Positions 9,216 to 18,650 of a stretch of DNA of 64,000 nt are shown in pieces. The notes under the pieces are model-generated. The model saw nothing but the letters and a program-made list of their open reading frames with translations, did no database searches and was not told the DNA's origin. Positions within the stretch are counted from its first letter, which is position 1. Every line of letters starts with the position of its first letter. Both the position numbers and the translations under genes were made by a program. Source of the DNA: Streptomyces sp. NBC_00525 (GTDB lineage Bacteria > Actinomycetota > Actinomycetes > Streptomycetales > Streptomycetaceae); the NCBI RefSeq assembly GCF_036346595.1, contig NZ_CP107834.1:5084001-5148000 (forward strand), written 5' to 3'.

Positions 9216-10291
9216 CGGCCCACCCGTGGATCGAGCAGCGGATACAGCACATCGGCAAGGGTGTTCGCCAGGATCACCGCGGTGGCGAAGACGAAGAACA
9301 GCCCCTGGACGAGCGGCAGGTCGGGGGTGCTCAGGCCCTGGTAGAAGAGCGAGCCGAGGCCCGGCCAGGAGAACACGGTCTCCACCAGGATCTGCCCGGC
9401 GACCACATGCCCCAGATTGACGAACATCAGGGTGAACGTCGGCAGCATCGCGTTGGGCACGGCGTGCTTGCGGCGCACGGCGTCGTCCCGCAGCCCCTTG
9501 GCGCGGGCCGTCGTCAGATAGTCGCTGCCCATCTCGTCGAGCAGCGAGGAACGCATCACGAGCAGCGTCTGCGCATAGCCGACCGCCACCAGGGTGATGA
9601 CCGGCAGCACCATGTGGTGCGCCACGTCGACGACGTAGTCGAAGCCGCTCGTGTCGCCCGACGTCATCCCGCCCGTCGGGAACATGCCGGGGATCGGGCC
9701 GACGCCCACCGAGAAGACGATGATCAGCAGCAGCCCGAGCCAGAAGGAGGGCACCGAGTACAGCGTCAGCGCCAGCGCCGTGTTGAACCGGTCATTCGCC
9801 GAACCGTTGCGCCAGGCGGTGCGGGTGCCGAGCCAGAGACCGATCAGGCTGTAGAGGACATACGCGGTGCCGGTCAGCAGCAGCGTCGCCGGAAGCTTCT
9901 CGACGATCTTGTCGATGACCGGTGCGTGGTACGCGTACGAGGCGCCGAAGTCGCCGGTCAGCGCGTCGCCGATGTAGCTGGTGAACTGCTGCCACATCGG
10001 CTGGTCGAGCCCGAACTGATGGCGCATCGACTCCAGCTGTTCGGCCGATACGCGACGGCCGCCCGTCATCTGCTTGACCGGGTCGCTCGGAATGAGCCGG
10101 AAGAGGAAGAAGCTGGTGACCAGCACCGCGAACAGGGAGACGACGGCGCCCGCGAGCTTGGCGGCCACGTACTTCAGATAGGCCTTGGTGTTGCGCGCCC
10201 GCGGACCGCGGGCGGCCTCGGGACCGGCCGGAGGGCCGCCCTCGACCGCGTCCGCCCCGTGCACGAGCGCCGGAGTGCTGTCAGCTGTCAT
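9212..10291 (-). CDS. ABC transporter permease, OppB/DppB type
   Basis: 359 residues; the first of the two permeases. The N-terminal ~40 residues are a cytosolic extension, then a membrane segment (AGAVVSLFAVLVTSFFLFRL) leads into RLIPSDPVKQMTGG, where DppB proteins usually have a Pro-Gly-Asp-Pro motif. The ATPase-contact loop is seen as TTARAKGLRDDAVRRKHAVPNA (quoted in two parts here: TTARAKGLRDD and AVRRKHAVPNA). It lies 98 bases downstream of the binding-protein gene, separated by a strong hairpin, and overlaps the next gene by ATGA. Confidence 0.93.
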   Translation of the reverse strand: MTADSTPALVHGADAVEGGPPAGPEAARGPRARNTKAYLKYVAAKLAGAVVSLFAVLVTSFFLFRLIPSDPVKQMTGGRRVSAEQLESMRHQFGLDQPMWQQFTSYIGDALTGDFGASYAYHAPVIDKIVEKLPATLLLTGTAYVLYSLIGLWLGTRTAWRNGSANDRFNTALALTLYSVPSFWLGLLLIIVFSVGVGPIPGMFPTGGMTSGDTSGFDYVVDVAHHMVLPVITLVAVGYAQTLLVMRSSLLDEMGSDYLTTARAKGLRDDAVRRKHAVPNAMLPTFTLMFVNLGHVVAGQILVETVFSWPGLGSLFYQGLSTPDLPLVQGLFFVFATAVILANTLADVLYPLLDPRVGR

Positions 10292-10322
10292 GGGAACTCT
10301 CGTAACTCGTGTCGTTCCTGAA

Positions 10323-10370
10323 GGAAACGGCCGGCGCGGGCCCGCTGCCGCGCCCGCGCCGGCCGGTTCC
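10323..10370 (-). promoter_or_regulatory. Intra-operon hairpin between binding-protein and permease genes
   Basis: A 12-bp GC-only stem (10329-10340 with 10353-10364), extended after a 2-nt mismatch by a 4-bp outer stem (10323-10326 with 10367-10370), fills half of the 98-base gap. In binding-protein operons such hairpins often act as 3' stabilisers or partial terminators, giving more binding protein than permease. That role is inferred here. Confidence 0.6.
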
Positions 10371-10389
10371 TCTCGTCCCGTTCGAGAAC

Positions 10390-12261
10390 CTACTCGCGAT
10401 CGTCCGCGGTGGTGCGGCGGCGCCGCGAGATCAGGAAGCCGCCACCTGCGAGGACCACGACCGCGACCACGATTCCGATGATCACACCGGTGGTGGAGCC
10501 GGAGCCGCTGTCCGAGTTACCGCTCCCGTCCGCGGGCACGGCCGACCACCAGCTCCAGTAGCCGTCCTGGCCGTAGATGTTGCCGGCCGCCTCGGGCATG
10601 GTCGTGATGGACTTGATCTGGTCGGTGCGGTACGCCTCGACCGCGTTCGGGTACGCGATGACGTTCATGTACCCCGAGTCGTAGAGCCAGGACTGCATCT
10701 GCCCGACGAGCTGCGCCCGCTTCGCGGGGTCGTACTCGGCGAGCTGCTTCCGGTACAGCTCGTCGTACGTCTTGTCGCAGATGAAGTTGTCGGTGGCCGC
10801 GCTCGCCCTGGCCTTGGTGGGCAGGGCCGCGCAGGTGTGGATGCCGAGGACGAAGTCCGGGTCCGGGTTGACGGACCAGCCGTCGAAGGCGAGGTCGTAC
10901 TCGCCCGCGTACCAGGGCACCGACACGTCGTCCAGGCAGTCCACCTTCAGCCCGATGCCGAGCTTGCCCCACCACTCCTTCAGGTACTTGCCGACCGCCT
11001 TGTCGTTGGGGTCGGTGGCGTGGCACAGGATGCGCAGGTCGAGCGGCTTGCCGTCCTTGCCGACGCGCCGGTCGCCCTTGAGCTCGTAACCCGCCTCGTC
11101 CAGCAGCTTCGCCGCCTTGTCGGGGTCGTAGGCCAGGGCCTGGTCGGCGGACGGTTCCCAGGCGTACGCGGAGAAGCGCGGCGGGATGTAGCCCTTGCCC
11201 TCGACGGCGTGGCCCTGGAAGACCCGGTCGATGATCGTGTCGCGGTCGACCGACAGGAACAGCGCCTGGCGGACCCGCTTGTCGAGCAGCGCCTTGTTGC
11301 CGTCGCCGAACTTCCTGCCGTCCTTGGTCCGCGCGCCGGGGTTGGTGGCCAGCGCGTAGAACCGGCGGCCCGGACCCTCGTTGACCTTGATGTTCTTGTC
11401 GCCCTTGAGCGAGTTCGCCTGAGCGGGCGTCAGCGCGGGCGAGCCGGCGACGAAGGAGACCTCGCCCTTGCGCAGGGCGGCGACGGCCGCGTCCTGGTCC
11501 TTGTACGTCTTGAAGACCAGCTCGTCGAACTCGGGCGCGCCGCGCCAGAAGTCCTTGTTGGCCTTCAGCTTCACGTACTGGTCGACCTTGTAGTCCGTCA
11601 GGATGAACGGCCCGTTGCCGACGACGGGGAACTTCGTGTCGTTGTTGAACTTCGAGAAGTCCCCGACCTTCTCCCACACGTGCTTGGGCACGATCGGCAC
11701 GTCGAGCGCGGCCATGGTGGCCTGGGGCTCCTTCAGCTCGATGACGAGCCGGGTGGGGCCGGTCGCCGTCACCTTCTTGAAGTTGGTGACGAAGCTGCCG
11801 TTGGCCTGGGCCGCCGCCTCGTCGTCCATGATCTTGTTCAGCGTCCAGGCCGCGTCCTCGGCGGTCGCCCGCTGCCCGTCCGACCACTTCGAATCGGTCC
11901 GGATGGTGTACGTCCACGTCAGCTTGTCGGGGGACGGCTCCCACGCGGTGGCGAGCCCCGGAACGGCGTGGTTGTCCTTGGGGTCGTAGTTCGTCAGAAA
12001 GTCGTACATGAGCCGCGACACGCTCGTGCTCAGCAGCTTCTGGGCGAGGAACGGGCTCAGTGAGTCGACGCTCTGCGCGACCGCGACGGTCAGCGTCTTG
12101 CCGCCGCTGTCGGCGGCCTGTGCCGCCTGGGGCGCGGCACCGAGGGGTAAGCCCGGTACGACGGAGCCGGCCGCGAGTGCGAGGGCGGCGGCGCCGGAGG
12201 CCAGAAGCACGCGCGGACGTGAGCGCGGCGGGGCGGAGGACGGGGGGATTCTTACGACCAT
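10390..12261 (-). CDS. ABC transporter substrate-binding protein, family 5, C-terminally membrane-anchored
   Basis: 623 residues. The N-terminal secretion signal has a hydrophobic core (VLLASGAAALALAAG) ending near AAQA, with no lipobox Cys. The body is a family-5 solute-binding protein (opening GKTLTVAVAQSVDSLSPFLA; also KWSDGQRATAEDAAWTLN, the hallmark WSDG region). The C-terminus has a Gly/Ser linker, a single membrane segment VIIGIVVAVVVLAGGGFLI and an Arg-rich cytosolic tail. So it is likely tethered by its C-terminus rather than by lipid. It is first in the operon, the usual place for a binding protein. The ligand is probably a peptide, but the family also takes nickel, sugars and siderophores. 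Confidence 0.93.
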   Translation of the reverse strand: MVVRIPPSSAPPRSRPRVLLASGAAALALAAGSVVPGLPLGAAPQAAQAADSGGKTLTVAVAQSVDSLSPFLAQKLLSTSVSRLMYDFLTNYDPKDNHAVPGLATAWEPSPDKLTWTYTIRTDSKWSDGQRATAEDAAWTLNKIMDDEAAAQANGSFVTNFKKVTATGPTRLVIELKEPQATMAALDVPIVPKHVWEKVGDFSKFNNDTKFPVVGNGPFILTDYKVDQYVKLKANKDFWRGAPEFDELVFKTYKDQDAAVAALRKGEVSFVAGSPALTPAQANSLKGDKNIKVNEGPGRRFYALATNPGARTKDGRKFGDGNKALLDKRVRQALFLSVDRDTIIDRVFQGHAVEGKGYIPPRFSAYAWEPSADQALAYDPDKAAKLLDEAGYELKGDRRVGKDGKPLDLRILCHATDPNDKAVGKYLKEWWGKLGIGLKVDCLDDVSVPWYAGEYDLAFDGWSVNPDPDFVLGIHTCAALPTKARASAATDNFICDKTYDELYRKQLAEYDPAKRAQLVGQMQSWLYDSGYMNVIAYPNAVEAYRTDQIKSITTMPEAAGNIYGQDGYWSWWSAVPADGSGNSDSGSGSTTGVIIGIVVAVVVLAGGGFLISRRRRTTADDRE

Positions 12262-12403
12262 GGTCAGAGACCTCGCGTCATGACTCGCACGGAGAAGATG
12301 GGATGAACTCTGGATCGCCGGCTGATGTTGCGCAGGTCTACCAGCGGTGGTCGAGCCGCGTCAACGGTCCCTGAAACGGCGTGTGGGCTGCGGGAATGCC
12401 AAA

Positions 12404-12435
12404 AGGGTCCGCATCGCGGAGGCGATGCGGACCCT
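12404..12435 (-). terminator. Intrinsic-type terminator after the MinD-like gene
   Basis: A perfect 14-bp stem (12404-12417 with 12422-12435) and 4-nt loop end in four Ts when read on the minus strand (12401-12404), 24 bases past the stop of the MinD-like gene. Confidence 0.8.
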
Positions 12436-12458
12436 CATTGGTTCAGACCTCTGAAGCC

Positions 12459-15131
12459 CTACTGCTGAGGCGCTGACGGTGGCTGCTGCTGCCATCCGGC
12501 GGGCGGTACGGGGCCCTGCAACTCGGGGTGCGCGGACGGTTCGGGCGCACCCTGCCCACCTTGCTGCGGAGGGTACGGCTGCGTGCCCTGGGCGGGCGGC
12601 TGCTGCTGCCAGCCCTGCCCGGCGCCGGGACCCGGCTGCGGGGGATAGGGCTGCTGCGGATACGGCTGACCGGGTGATTGGGGCGCGTACGGCTGACCGG
12701 GGTACTGCGGCTGACCGGGCTGCGGCTGGGGCTGCCCGTGCTGCGGCTGACCGGGCTGTCCCGGCTGCTGCGGGGCGTACGGCTGCGGCGCGGGGGGCTG
12801 CTGCCCCGGCATCGGCTGGCCCGGAATCTGCTGGCCCGGCAGCGGCGGGGCGTACTGCGGCGGCGGACCGCTGCCGTCCGACGTCCAAAGCCCCTGCTGC
12901 TGCTGGGCGCGCGCGAAGTCCTCGGCGACCAGCGCGGACAGATTGAAGTACGCCTCCCGCGTCTTCGGCCGCATCATGTCGAGGTCCACCTCCGCACCGG
13001 CCGACAGATGCTCGTCGAACGGCACCACGACCACCCCGCGGCAGCGTGTACGGAAGTGCTGCACGATGTCATCGACCTTGATCATCTTGCCGGTCTCGCG
13101 GACCCCCGAGATGACCGTGATCGACCGCTGCACCAGCTCCGCGTACCCGTGCGCCGACAGCCAGTCCAGCGTCGTCGAGGCACTGGAGGCGCCGTCGACC
13201 GAGGGCGTCGAGATGATGATCAGCTGATCGGCCAGGTCCAGCACCCCGCGCATCGCGCTGTACAGCAGACCGGTGCCCGAGTCCGTGAGGATGATCGGGT
13301 ACTGCTTGCCGAGCACGTCGATCGCGCGCCGGTAGTCCTCGTCGTTGAAGGTCGTGGAGACCGCCGGGTCCACGTCGTTGGCGATGATCTCCAGACCGGA
13401 GGGCGCCTGCGAGGTGAACCGGCGGATGTCCATGTACGAGTTGAGGTGCGGGATCGCGTGCACCAGGTCGCGGATGGTCGCCCCGGTCTCACGGCGCACC
13501 CGGCGGCCCAGCGTGCCGGCGTCCGGGTTGGCGTCGATGGCGAGGATCTTGTCCTGCCGCTCGCTGGCCAGGGTCGCGCCGAGCGCGGTGGTCGTCGTGG
13601 TCTTGCCGACACCGCCCTTGAGGCTGATGACCGCGATCCGGTAGCAGGAGAGCACCGGCGTACGGATCAGCTCCAGCTTGCGCAGCCTCTCCTGCTCCTC
13701 CTTCTTGCCGCCCAGCTTGAAACGGGCCGCGGCCGAGGGGTTGCGGCTGCTCCGCGTCTTCTGCTTGCCCCGGATCAGCCGGTCGGACGTGAGCTCCACC
13801 GCGGCCGTGTACCCCAGCGGAGCACCCGGTACGGAACGCTCGCGCTGGTCGTGGGTGACAGGCGCGGGCCACGAGGTGCCGGCCCGCGGATCGACGGGCT
13901 GCTGGTACGGCTGCGGCTGGTGGGGCTGCGGCTGCACCTGCGCGGGCAGCTGCGGGGCGCCGCCCCCGACCGGCGGCTGGGCCTGCTGCGGCGGCTGCTG
14001 AGCGGACCAGGGCGCCTGCGGCTGCGGGGCCCGGGGAGCCTGCGGCTCGGGCGGGCGCTGCGCCGGCAGGTTGGCCGCGGGGAGCGCCTGCGGAGGCTGC
14101 TGCGCGGGCTGGGGCTGCTGGGGGAAGCCGTAGCCGGACTGCGCGGCCGGGGGAGGAGTGGGGTGTGCCGGAGCCGGAGCCGGGGCCGGGGCCTGTGGCT
14201 GTACGGCCTGGGGCGGAGCGGCTTCCGGCTGCTGGACCGGCGGCTGCGGGGCCTGCGGGGCCTGCGGGGCGGCCGGCTGGAAGGCGGGCGGCAGCGGCGG
14301 CAGACCGCCCTGCGCCTGGGCCGGAGCCCAGGGAGAGGACGGCGCGGCGTCGGACGGCGTGGCGTCGGAAGGAGCGGCATCGGAGGGGGCGGCGTCCGAC
14401 GGCGCGGCGTCGGACGGGGCGTCCACGAGCGGCGCCTTGCCGACGGGCACGTCGTCGCCCGCCTCGTCCGTCACGTCAGTTACATCCGTCTCGCCCGTCT
14501 CGGACCCGGACGGCGCCGCGTCCGACGGCACCGCGTCGGCCGGTTCGGAGGGGAACGGCTTGGGGCTGTACGGCTTCGGAGCGTCCTCGCCTGCCCCGTC
14601 CGCGTCGTCCCCGGTCCCCTCGGCCTCCGGCGCCCTGTCGGGCTCGCCGGCCGGCTCCGGGGTGTCGCCGCCGGAGCGCCCGGCCTCCTCGGGCTCGAAG
14701 TCGAACACCCGGCCGGACACGTCATCCTGCACGTCCCCGTCTCCGTTCGCGCCGGACGGCGCATCGCCGTCCGCGTCGCGCGTCGCGGTCTCCCGCTCCT
14801 CGATCTCCCGCTTCAGCGCGGCGGCCGAGAACCGCATCGTGGCGCCGCTCTCCAGGTCACCGCTGTCGGCGGGCTCCGGCGGGGCCGGAGCCCAGTCGGG
14901 GTCGAAGCCGCGGTGCGCGGGCGGCGGGGGCAGCGGCACCGGCTCACCGCTGGGCGGGGCCAGCGGCGAGCCGGCACCGTTCGAGGAGTCGCCCGGCGCG
15001 TTCTGCGTGTACCAGGCGGGCGGGGTGTAGTCGATGGTGAACTCACCCGTCGAGTCGGCGGGCTCCGCGTCGGACGACTCGTCGACGGGCTTGTCCCAGC
15101 CCCCGCGCATCTCGTCCCGATCGCCGTTCAC
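12459..15131 (-). CDS. MinD/ParA-like ATPase with long proline-rich arms (EspI-like)
   Basis: 890 residues. Residues 1-470 are disordered: first acidic, with a run of SDAAP pentapeptides, then Pro/Gln/Ala-rich. A MinD/ParA domain follows, with the deviant P-loop KGGVGKTT at 505-512, switch [16 protein letters not shown] and IILTDSGTG. The last ~120 residues are a PGQPQ-type low-complexity tail. The GTG start is preceded by a good AGGAGG site. Architecture (Pro-rich arm plus MinD domain) matches mycobacterial EspI, an ESX-1 accessory ATPase, and from memory the S. coelicolor counterpart sits beside the ESX cluster. Role in secretion is inferred; a polarity or partitioning role is possible. Confidence 0.85.
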   Translation of the reverse strand: MNGDRDEMRGGWDKPVDESSDAEPADSTGEFTIDYTPPAWYTQNAPGDSSNGAGSPLAPPSGEPVPLPPPPAHRGFDPDWAPAPPEPADSGDLESGATMRFSAAALKREIEERETATRDADGDAPSGANGDGDVQDDVSGRVFDFEPEEAGRSGGDTPEPAGEPDRAPEAEGTGDDADGAGEDAPKPYSPKPFPSEPADAVPSDAAPSGSETGETDVTDVTDEAGDDVPVGKAPLVDAPSDAAPSDAAPSDAAPSDATPSDAAPSSPWAPAQAQGGLPPLPPAFQPAAPQAPQAPQPPVQQPEAAPPQAVQPQAPAPAPAPAHPTPPPAAQSGYGFPQQPQPAQQPPQALPAANLPAQRPPEPQAPRAPQPQAPWSAQQPPQQAQPPVGGGAPQLPAQVQPQPHQPQPYQQPVDPRAGTSWPAPVTHDQRERSVPGAPLGYTAAVELTSDRLIRGKQKTRSSRNPSAAARFKLGGKKEEQERLRKLELIRTPVLSCYRIAVISLKGGVGKTTTTTALGATLASERQDKILAIDANPDAGTLGRRVRRETGATIRDLVHAIPHLNSYMDIRRFTSQAPSGLEIIANDVDPAVSTTFNDEDYRRAIDVLGKQYPIILTDSGTGLLYSAMRGVLDLADQLIIISTPSVDGASSASTTLDWLSAHGYAELVQRSITVISGVRETGKMIKVDDIVQHFRTRCRGVVVVPFDEHLSAGAEVDLDMMRPKTREAYFNLSALVAEDFARAQQQQGLWTSDGSGPPPQYAPPLPGQQIPGQPMPGQQPPAPQPYAPQQPGQPGQPQHGQPQPQPGQPQYPGQPYAPQSPGQPYPQQPYPPQPGPGAGQGWQQQPPAQGTQPYPPQQGGQGAPEPSAHPELQGPVPPAGWQQQPPSAPQQ

Positions 15132-15351
15132 TTTGCCTCCTGGTGTGGTCGAGCACCCTTGTGCCGTGGTGGGTGGGGACGGTTCCGTAACGCGAATCGC
15201 CCGGCTCTCCCCCTGGGACGCGCAGGGCCTGCCCAGAGGTTCTCCGCCGCGTCCGTAACCACCCTAATCGCCGGGGCCACCGCGACGGCAGGCCGTACGG
15301 CACCGTGAACACGGCCCCGTACCAAGGGATATGACCCGCAAAACGGTCGAA

Positions 15352-15381
15352 GGGGGGCACGTTCGTGTGAACGTGCCCCCC
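15352..15381 (-). terminator. Hairpin after the DUF397 gene
   Basis: A perfect 13-bp stem (15352-15364 with 15369-15381) with a 4-nt loop lies 28 bases past the DUF397 stop on the minus strand. There is a short T-rich stretch beyond it. The rest of the 277-base gap upstream of the MinD-like gene shows no gene. Confidence 0.65.
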
Positions 15382-15408
15382 ACGGCTACCCGGTGTACCC
15401 GGGGACGA

Positions 15409-15642
15409 CTACTGGATGTCGAACTCGCCGTCCCTGGCACCGAGCACGAACGCGTGCCACTCGGCCTCCGTGTACCTCAGCACGGTGTCGGGGTCGAGCG
15501 AGGACCGCATCGCCACCCCGCCGCCGGGAAGGTGCGCGATCTCCACACGCTCCTCCTCCTGCTCCGTGCCGGGCGCACACAGCCACTTCACCCCCGAGAT
15601 GTCGAGTGCGTACAGCTCGTCCTTCTCCGCCTGTGTGCCCAT
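15409..15642 (-). CDS. DUF397 family protein
   Basis: 77 residues, within the usual DUF397 range. The family pattern is visible: GVKWLCAPGTEQEEERVEIA, VAMRSSLDPDTVLRYTEAEW and HAFVLGARDGEFD at the C-terminus. DUF397 proteins in Streptomyces usually sit beside an XRE-family regulator (WhiJ/BldB-type pairs). No such partner is adjacent here; the neighbours are the MinD-like gene and the divergent rpsO. The start is ATG after an AAAGGA site. Specific role unknown. Confidence 0.85.
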   Translation of the reverse strand: MGTQAEKDELYALDISGVKWLCAPGTEQEEERVEIAHLPGGGVAMRSSLDPDTVLRYTEAEWHAFVLGARDGEFDIQ

Positions 15643-15872
15643 CGTGTGGGTTCCTTTCCGTACCGGCTCCGCTCCGCACCGTACAGGGGAAGGGGCGGGC
15701 GGCGGGACCGGCTCCGAACGGCTGGTAGTCTGGCTGCGGCCGTTTGTGTACGCGTTCCCGGTTCGTTCTGGGGACTGCGCTCATCGGACCCTCGCTCCCG
15801 AGTCACCCAAGCTCCCCTGAGAACGAGACCAGGGGCACTCGTGGGCGCATCGAACACCAAGAGGAGTACCGC

Positions 15873-16163
15873 GTGCCGCTCGACGCCGCTACGAAGAAGC
15901 AGATCATGACCGAGTTCGCGACGAAGGAGGGCGACACCGGTTCCCCCGAGGTCCAGGTCGCCATGCTCTCGCGCCGCATCTCGGACCTGACGGAGCACCT
16001 CAAGACGCACAAGCACGACCACCACTCCCGTCGTGGTCTGCTGATCCTGGTCGGCCAGCGTCGCCGCCTCCTGCAGTACCTGGCCAAGAAGGACATCCAG
16101 CGCTTCCGTGCGCTCGTCGACCGCCTCGGCATCCGCCGCGGTGCGGCCGGCGGCGTCAAGTAA
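15873..16163 (+). CDS. rpsO: 30S ribosomal protein S15
   Basis: Primary 16S-binding protein of the small-subunit platform. 96 residues from the GTG at 15873, preceded by GAGGAG; this start gives [20 protein letters not shown], the normal S15 N-terminus. Conserved segments [28 protein letters not shown] and RRRLLQYL are intact. It is divergent from the DUF397 gene (230-base shared upstream region) and followed by a terminator-like hairpin before pnp, the classic rpsO-pnp arrangement. Confidence 0.98.
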   Translation: MPLDAATKKQIMTEFATKEGDTGSPEVQVAMLSRRISDLTEHLKTHKHDHHSRRGLLILVGQRRRLLQYLAKKDIQRFRALVDRLGIRRGAAGGVK

Positions 16164-16174
16164 AGACGCTGTGC

Positions 16175-16211
16175 AAGGGAGCGGTTCCCTCATCCAGGGG
16201 GCCGCTCCCTT
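16175..16211 (+). terminator. rpsO-pnp intergenic hairpin (partial terminator / RNase III substrate)
   Basis: A perfect 10-bp outer stem (16175-16184 with 16202-16211) lies 12 bases past the rpsO stop. The loop can pair further (CCCT with AGGG). In S. coelicolor the rpsO-pnp read-through transcript is cut by RNase III (AbsB) in this spacer, so this hairpin is a good candidate for both terminator and processing site. The remaining ~220 bases before pnp hold its own promoter region by analogy; I could not assign boxes. Confidence 0.7.
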
Positions 16212-16433
16212 TGCCGTACGTGCGGTACCGGGGACAACCTCAGTAACCTGGACGTACAACAACAGACGAGGAGAGGCGCCCCACGGCCGCCGCCGGTCCT
16301 CGGTAGTGGCCCCCGGAACAACGTCCGGGAGCTTCGATCGAAGACCGGCCCCGCACACACGGTGCGCTTCTCCGCACTGTCCGGCGCCATACGGGCGCCC
16401 GGACGAAAGACGACGAGTATGGAGAATTCACTA

Positions 16434-18650
16434 GTGGAGAACGAGACCCACTACGCCGAGGCCGTCATCGACAACGGCACCTTCGGCACCCGCACCATCC
16501 GCTTCGAGACGGGCCGCCTGGCCAAGCAGGCCGCCGGCTCCGCCGTCGCGTACCTGGACGACGACACCATGGTGCTGTCGGCCACCACCGCTTCCAAGCG
16601 GCCCAAGGACCAGCTCGACTTCTTCCCCCTGACGGTGGACGTCGAGGAGCGGCAGTACGCCGCGGGCAAGATCCCCGGCTCGTTCTTCCGCCGCGAGGGC
16701 CGCCCCTCCGAGGACGCGATCCTCACCTGCCGCCTGATCGACCGCCCGCTGCGCCCCTCCTTCAAGAAGGGCCTGCGCAACGAGATCCAGATCGTCGAGA
16801 CGGTCATGGCGCTCAACCCCGACCACCTGTACGACGTGGTCGCGATCAACGCCGCCTCCTGCTCCACGCAGCTGGCCGGCCTGCCCTTCTCCGGCCCGAT
16901 CGGCGGCACCCGTGTCGCGCTGATCAAGGGCCAGTGGGTCGCCTTCCCGACGCACACCGAGCTCGAGGACGCCGTCTTCGACATGGTCGTCGCGGGCCGC
17001 GTCCTGGAGGACGGCGACGTCGCGATCATGATGGTCGAGGCCGAGGCCACCGAGCGGACCATCCAGCTCGTCAAGGACGGCGCCGAGGCCCCGACCGAAG
17101 AGGTCGTCGCCTCCGGTCTGGAAGCCGCCAAGCCCTTCATCAAGGTGCTGTGCAAGGCCCAGTCCGACCTCGCCGCCAAGGCCGCCAAGCCCACCGGCGA
17201 GTTCCCGGTCTTCCTCGACTACCAGGACGACGTCCTGGAGGCCCTCACCAAGGCCGTCAGCACCGAGCTGGCCAAGGCGCTCACCATCGCCGGCAAGCAG
17301 GAGCGCGAGGCGGAGCTGGACCGCGTCAAGGAGATCGCGGGCGAGAAGCTCCTCCCCGAGTTCGAGGGCCGCGAGAAGGAGATCTCCGGCGCCTACCGCG
17401 CGCTGACCAAGAAGCTGGTCCGCGAGCGCATCATCAAGGACAAGGTCCGCATCGACGGCCGCGGCGTCACGGACATCCGTACGCTCGCCGCCGAGGTCGA
17501 GGCCATCCCGCGCGTGCACGGCTCCGCCCTGTTCGAGCGTGGCGAGACCCAGATCCTGGGCGTCACCACCCTCAACATGCTCCGCATGGAGCAGCAGCTG
17601 GACACCCTCTCCCCGGTGACCCGCAAGCGCTACATGCACAACTACAACTTCCCGCCGTACTCCGTCGGCGAGACCGGCCGCGTGGGCTCGCCCAAGCGCC
17701 GCGAGATCGGCCACGGCGCGCTCGCCGAGCGCGCCATCGTGCCGGTCCTGCCGTCCCGCGAGGAGTTCCCCTACGCGATCCGCCAGGTGTCCGAGGCCCT
17801 CGGCTCCAACGGCTCGACGTCCATGGGTTCGGTCTGCGCCTCCACCATGTCCCTGCTGAACGCCGGTGTGCCGCTCAAGGCCGCCGTCGCCGGCATCGCC
17901 ATGGGCCTGATCTCCCAGGAGATCGACGGCAAGACCCACTACGTCGCCCTCACCGACATCCTCGGTGCCGAGGACGCCTTCGGTGACATGGACTTCAAGG
18001 TCGCCGGTACGAAGCAGTTCGTCACCGCGCTCCAGCTCGACACCAAGCTCGACGGCATCCCCGCCTCGGTCCTGGCCGCCGCGCTGAAGCAGGCCCGCGA
18101 CGCCCGCCTCCACATCCTCGACGTGATGAACGAGGCCATCGACGTCCCGGACGAGATGTCCCCGAACGCCCCCCGGATCATCACCGTCAAGATCCCGGTG
18201 GACAAGATCGGCGAGGTCATCGGCCCCAAGGGCAAGATGATCAACCAGATCCAGGAGGACACCGGCGCCGACATCACGATCGAGGACGACGGCACCATCT
18301 ACATCGGTGCCCAGCAGGGCTCGCAGGCCGAGGCCGCCCGCGCCACGATCAACGCCATCGCCAACCCGACCATGCCGGAGGTCGGCGAGCGCTACCTGGG
18401 CACGGTCGTCAAGACCACCACCTTCGGTGCGTTCGTCTCGCTCATGCCGGGCAAGGACGGTCTGCTGCACATCTCGCAGATCCGCAAGCTGGCCGGCGGC
18501 AAGCGCGTCGAGAACGTCGAGGACGTCCTCGGCGTCGGCGCCAAGGTCCAGGTCGAGATCGCCGAGATCGACTCCCGCGGCAAGCTCTCCCTCATCCCCG
18601 TCATCGAGGGTGAAGAAGGCGACGAGAAGAAGGACGACGCCGCCAAGTGA
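16434..18650 (+). CDS. pnp: Polyribonucleotide nucleotidyltransferase (PNPase)
   Basis: 3'-5' phosphorolytic exonuclease and, in Streptomyces, also the RNA 3' polyadenylating enzyme. 738 residues from the GTG at 16434: two RNase PH domains, an intervening helical domain, a KH domain with the GPKG loop at 597-600, and an S1 domain near 650-720 ([15 protein letters not shown]). I chose this GTG because GGAG lies 9 bases upstream and it gives [11 protein letters not shown], the usual Streptomyces N-terminus. An in-frame ATG at 16419 with weaker SD would add five residues. The stop overlaps the next gene (GTGA). Confidence 0.96.
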   Translation: MENETHYAEAVIDNGTFGTRTIRFETGRLAKQAAGSAVAYLDDDTMVLSATTASKRPKDQLDFFPLTVDVEERQYAAGKIPGSFFRREGRPSEDAILTCRLIDRPLRPSFKKGLRNEIQIVETVMALNPDHLYDVVAINAASCSTQLAGLPFSGPIGGTRVALIKGQWVAFPTHTELEDAVFDMVVAGRVLEDGDVAIMMVEAEATERTIQLVKDGAEAPTEEVVASGLEAAKPFIKVLCKAQSDLAAKAAKPTGEFPVFLDYQDDVLEALTKAVSTELAKALTIAGKQEREAELDRVKEIAGEKLLPEFEGREKEISGAYRALTKKLVRERIIKDKVRIDGRGVTDIRTLAAEVEAIPRVHGSALFERGETQILGVTTLNMLRMEQQLDTLSPVTRKRYMHNYNFPPYSVGETGRVGSPKRREIGHGALAERAIVPVLPSREEFPYAIRQVSEALGSNGSTSMGSVCASTMSLLNAGVPLKAAVAGIAMGLISQEIDGKTHYVALTDILGAEDAFGDMDFKVAGTKQFVTALQLDTKLDGIPASVLAAALKQARDARLHILDVMNEAIDVPDEMSPNAPRIITVKIPVDKIGEVIGPKGKMINQIQEDTGADITIEDDGTIYIGAQQGSQAEAARATINAIANPTMPEVGERYLGTVVKTTTFGAFVSLMPGKDGLLHISQIRKLAGGKRVENVEDVLGVGAKVQVEIAEIDSRGKLSLIPVIEGEEGDEKKDDAAK

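Noticed and set aside
12459..15131. CRISPR-like repeats in the proline-rich arms
   Set aside because: The repeats are short, imperfect and in frame (SDAAP, PGQP), so they are protein low-complexity, not spacers. No CRISPR array or cas gene occurs in the window.
16424..16435. Adjacent EcoRI and SpeI sites just before the pnp start, resembling a cloning-vector polylinker
   Set aside because: The flanks are normal pnp leader and coding sequence, with no other vector sequence, so it is a natural coincidence.
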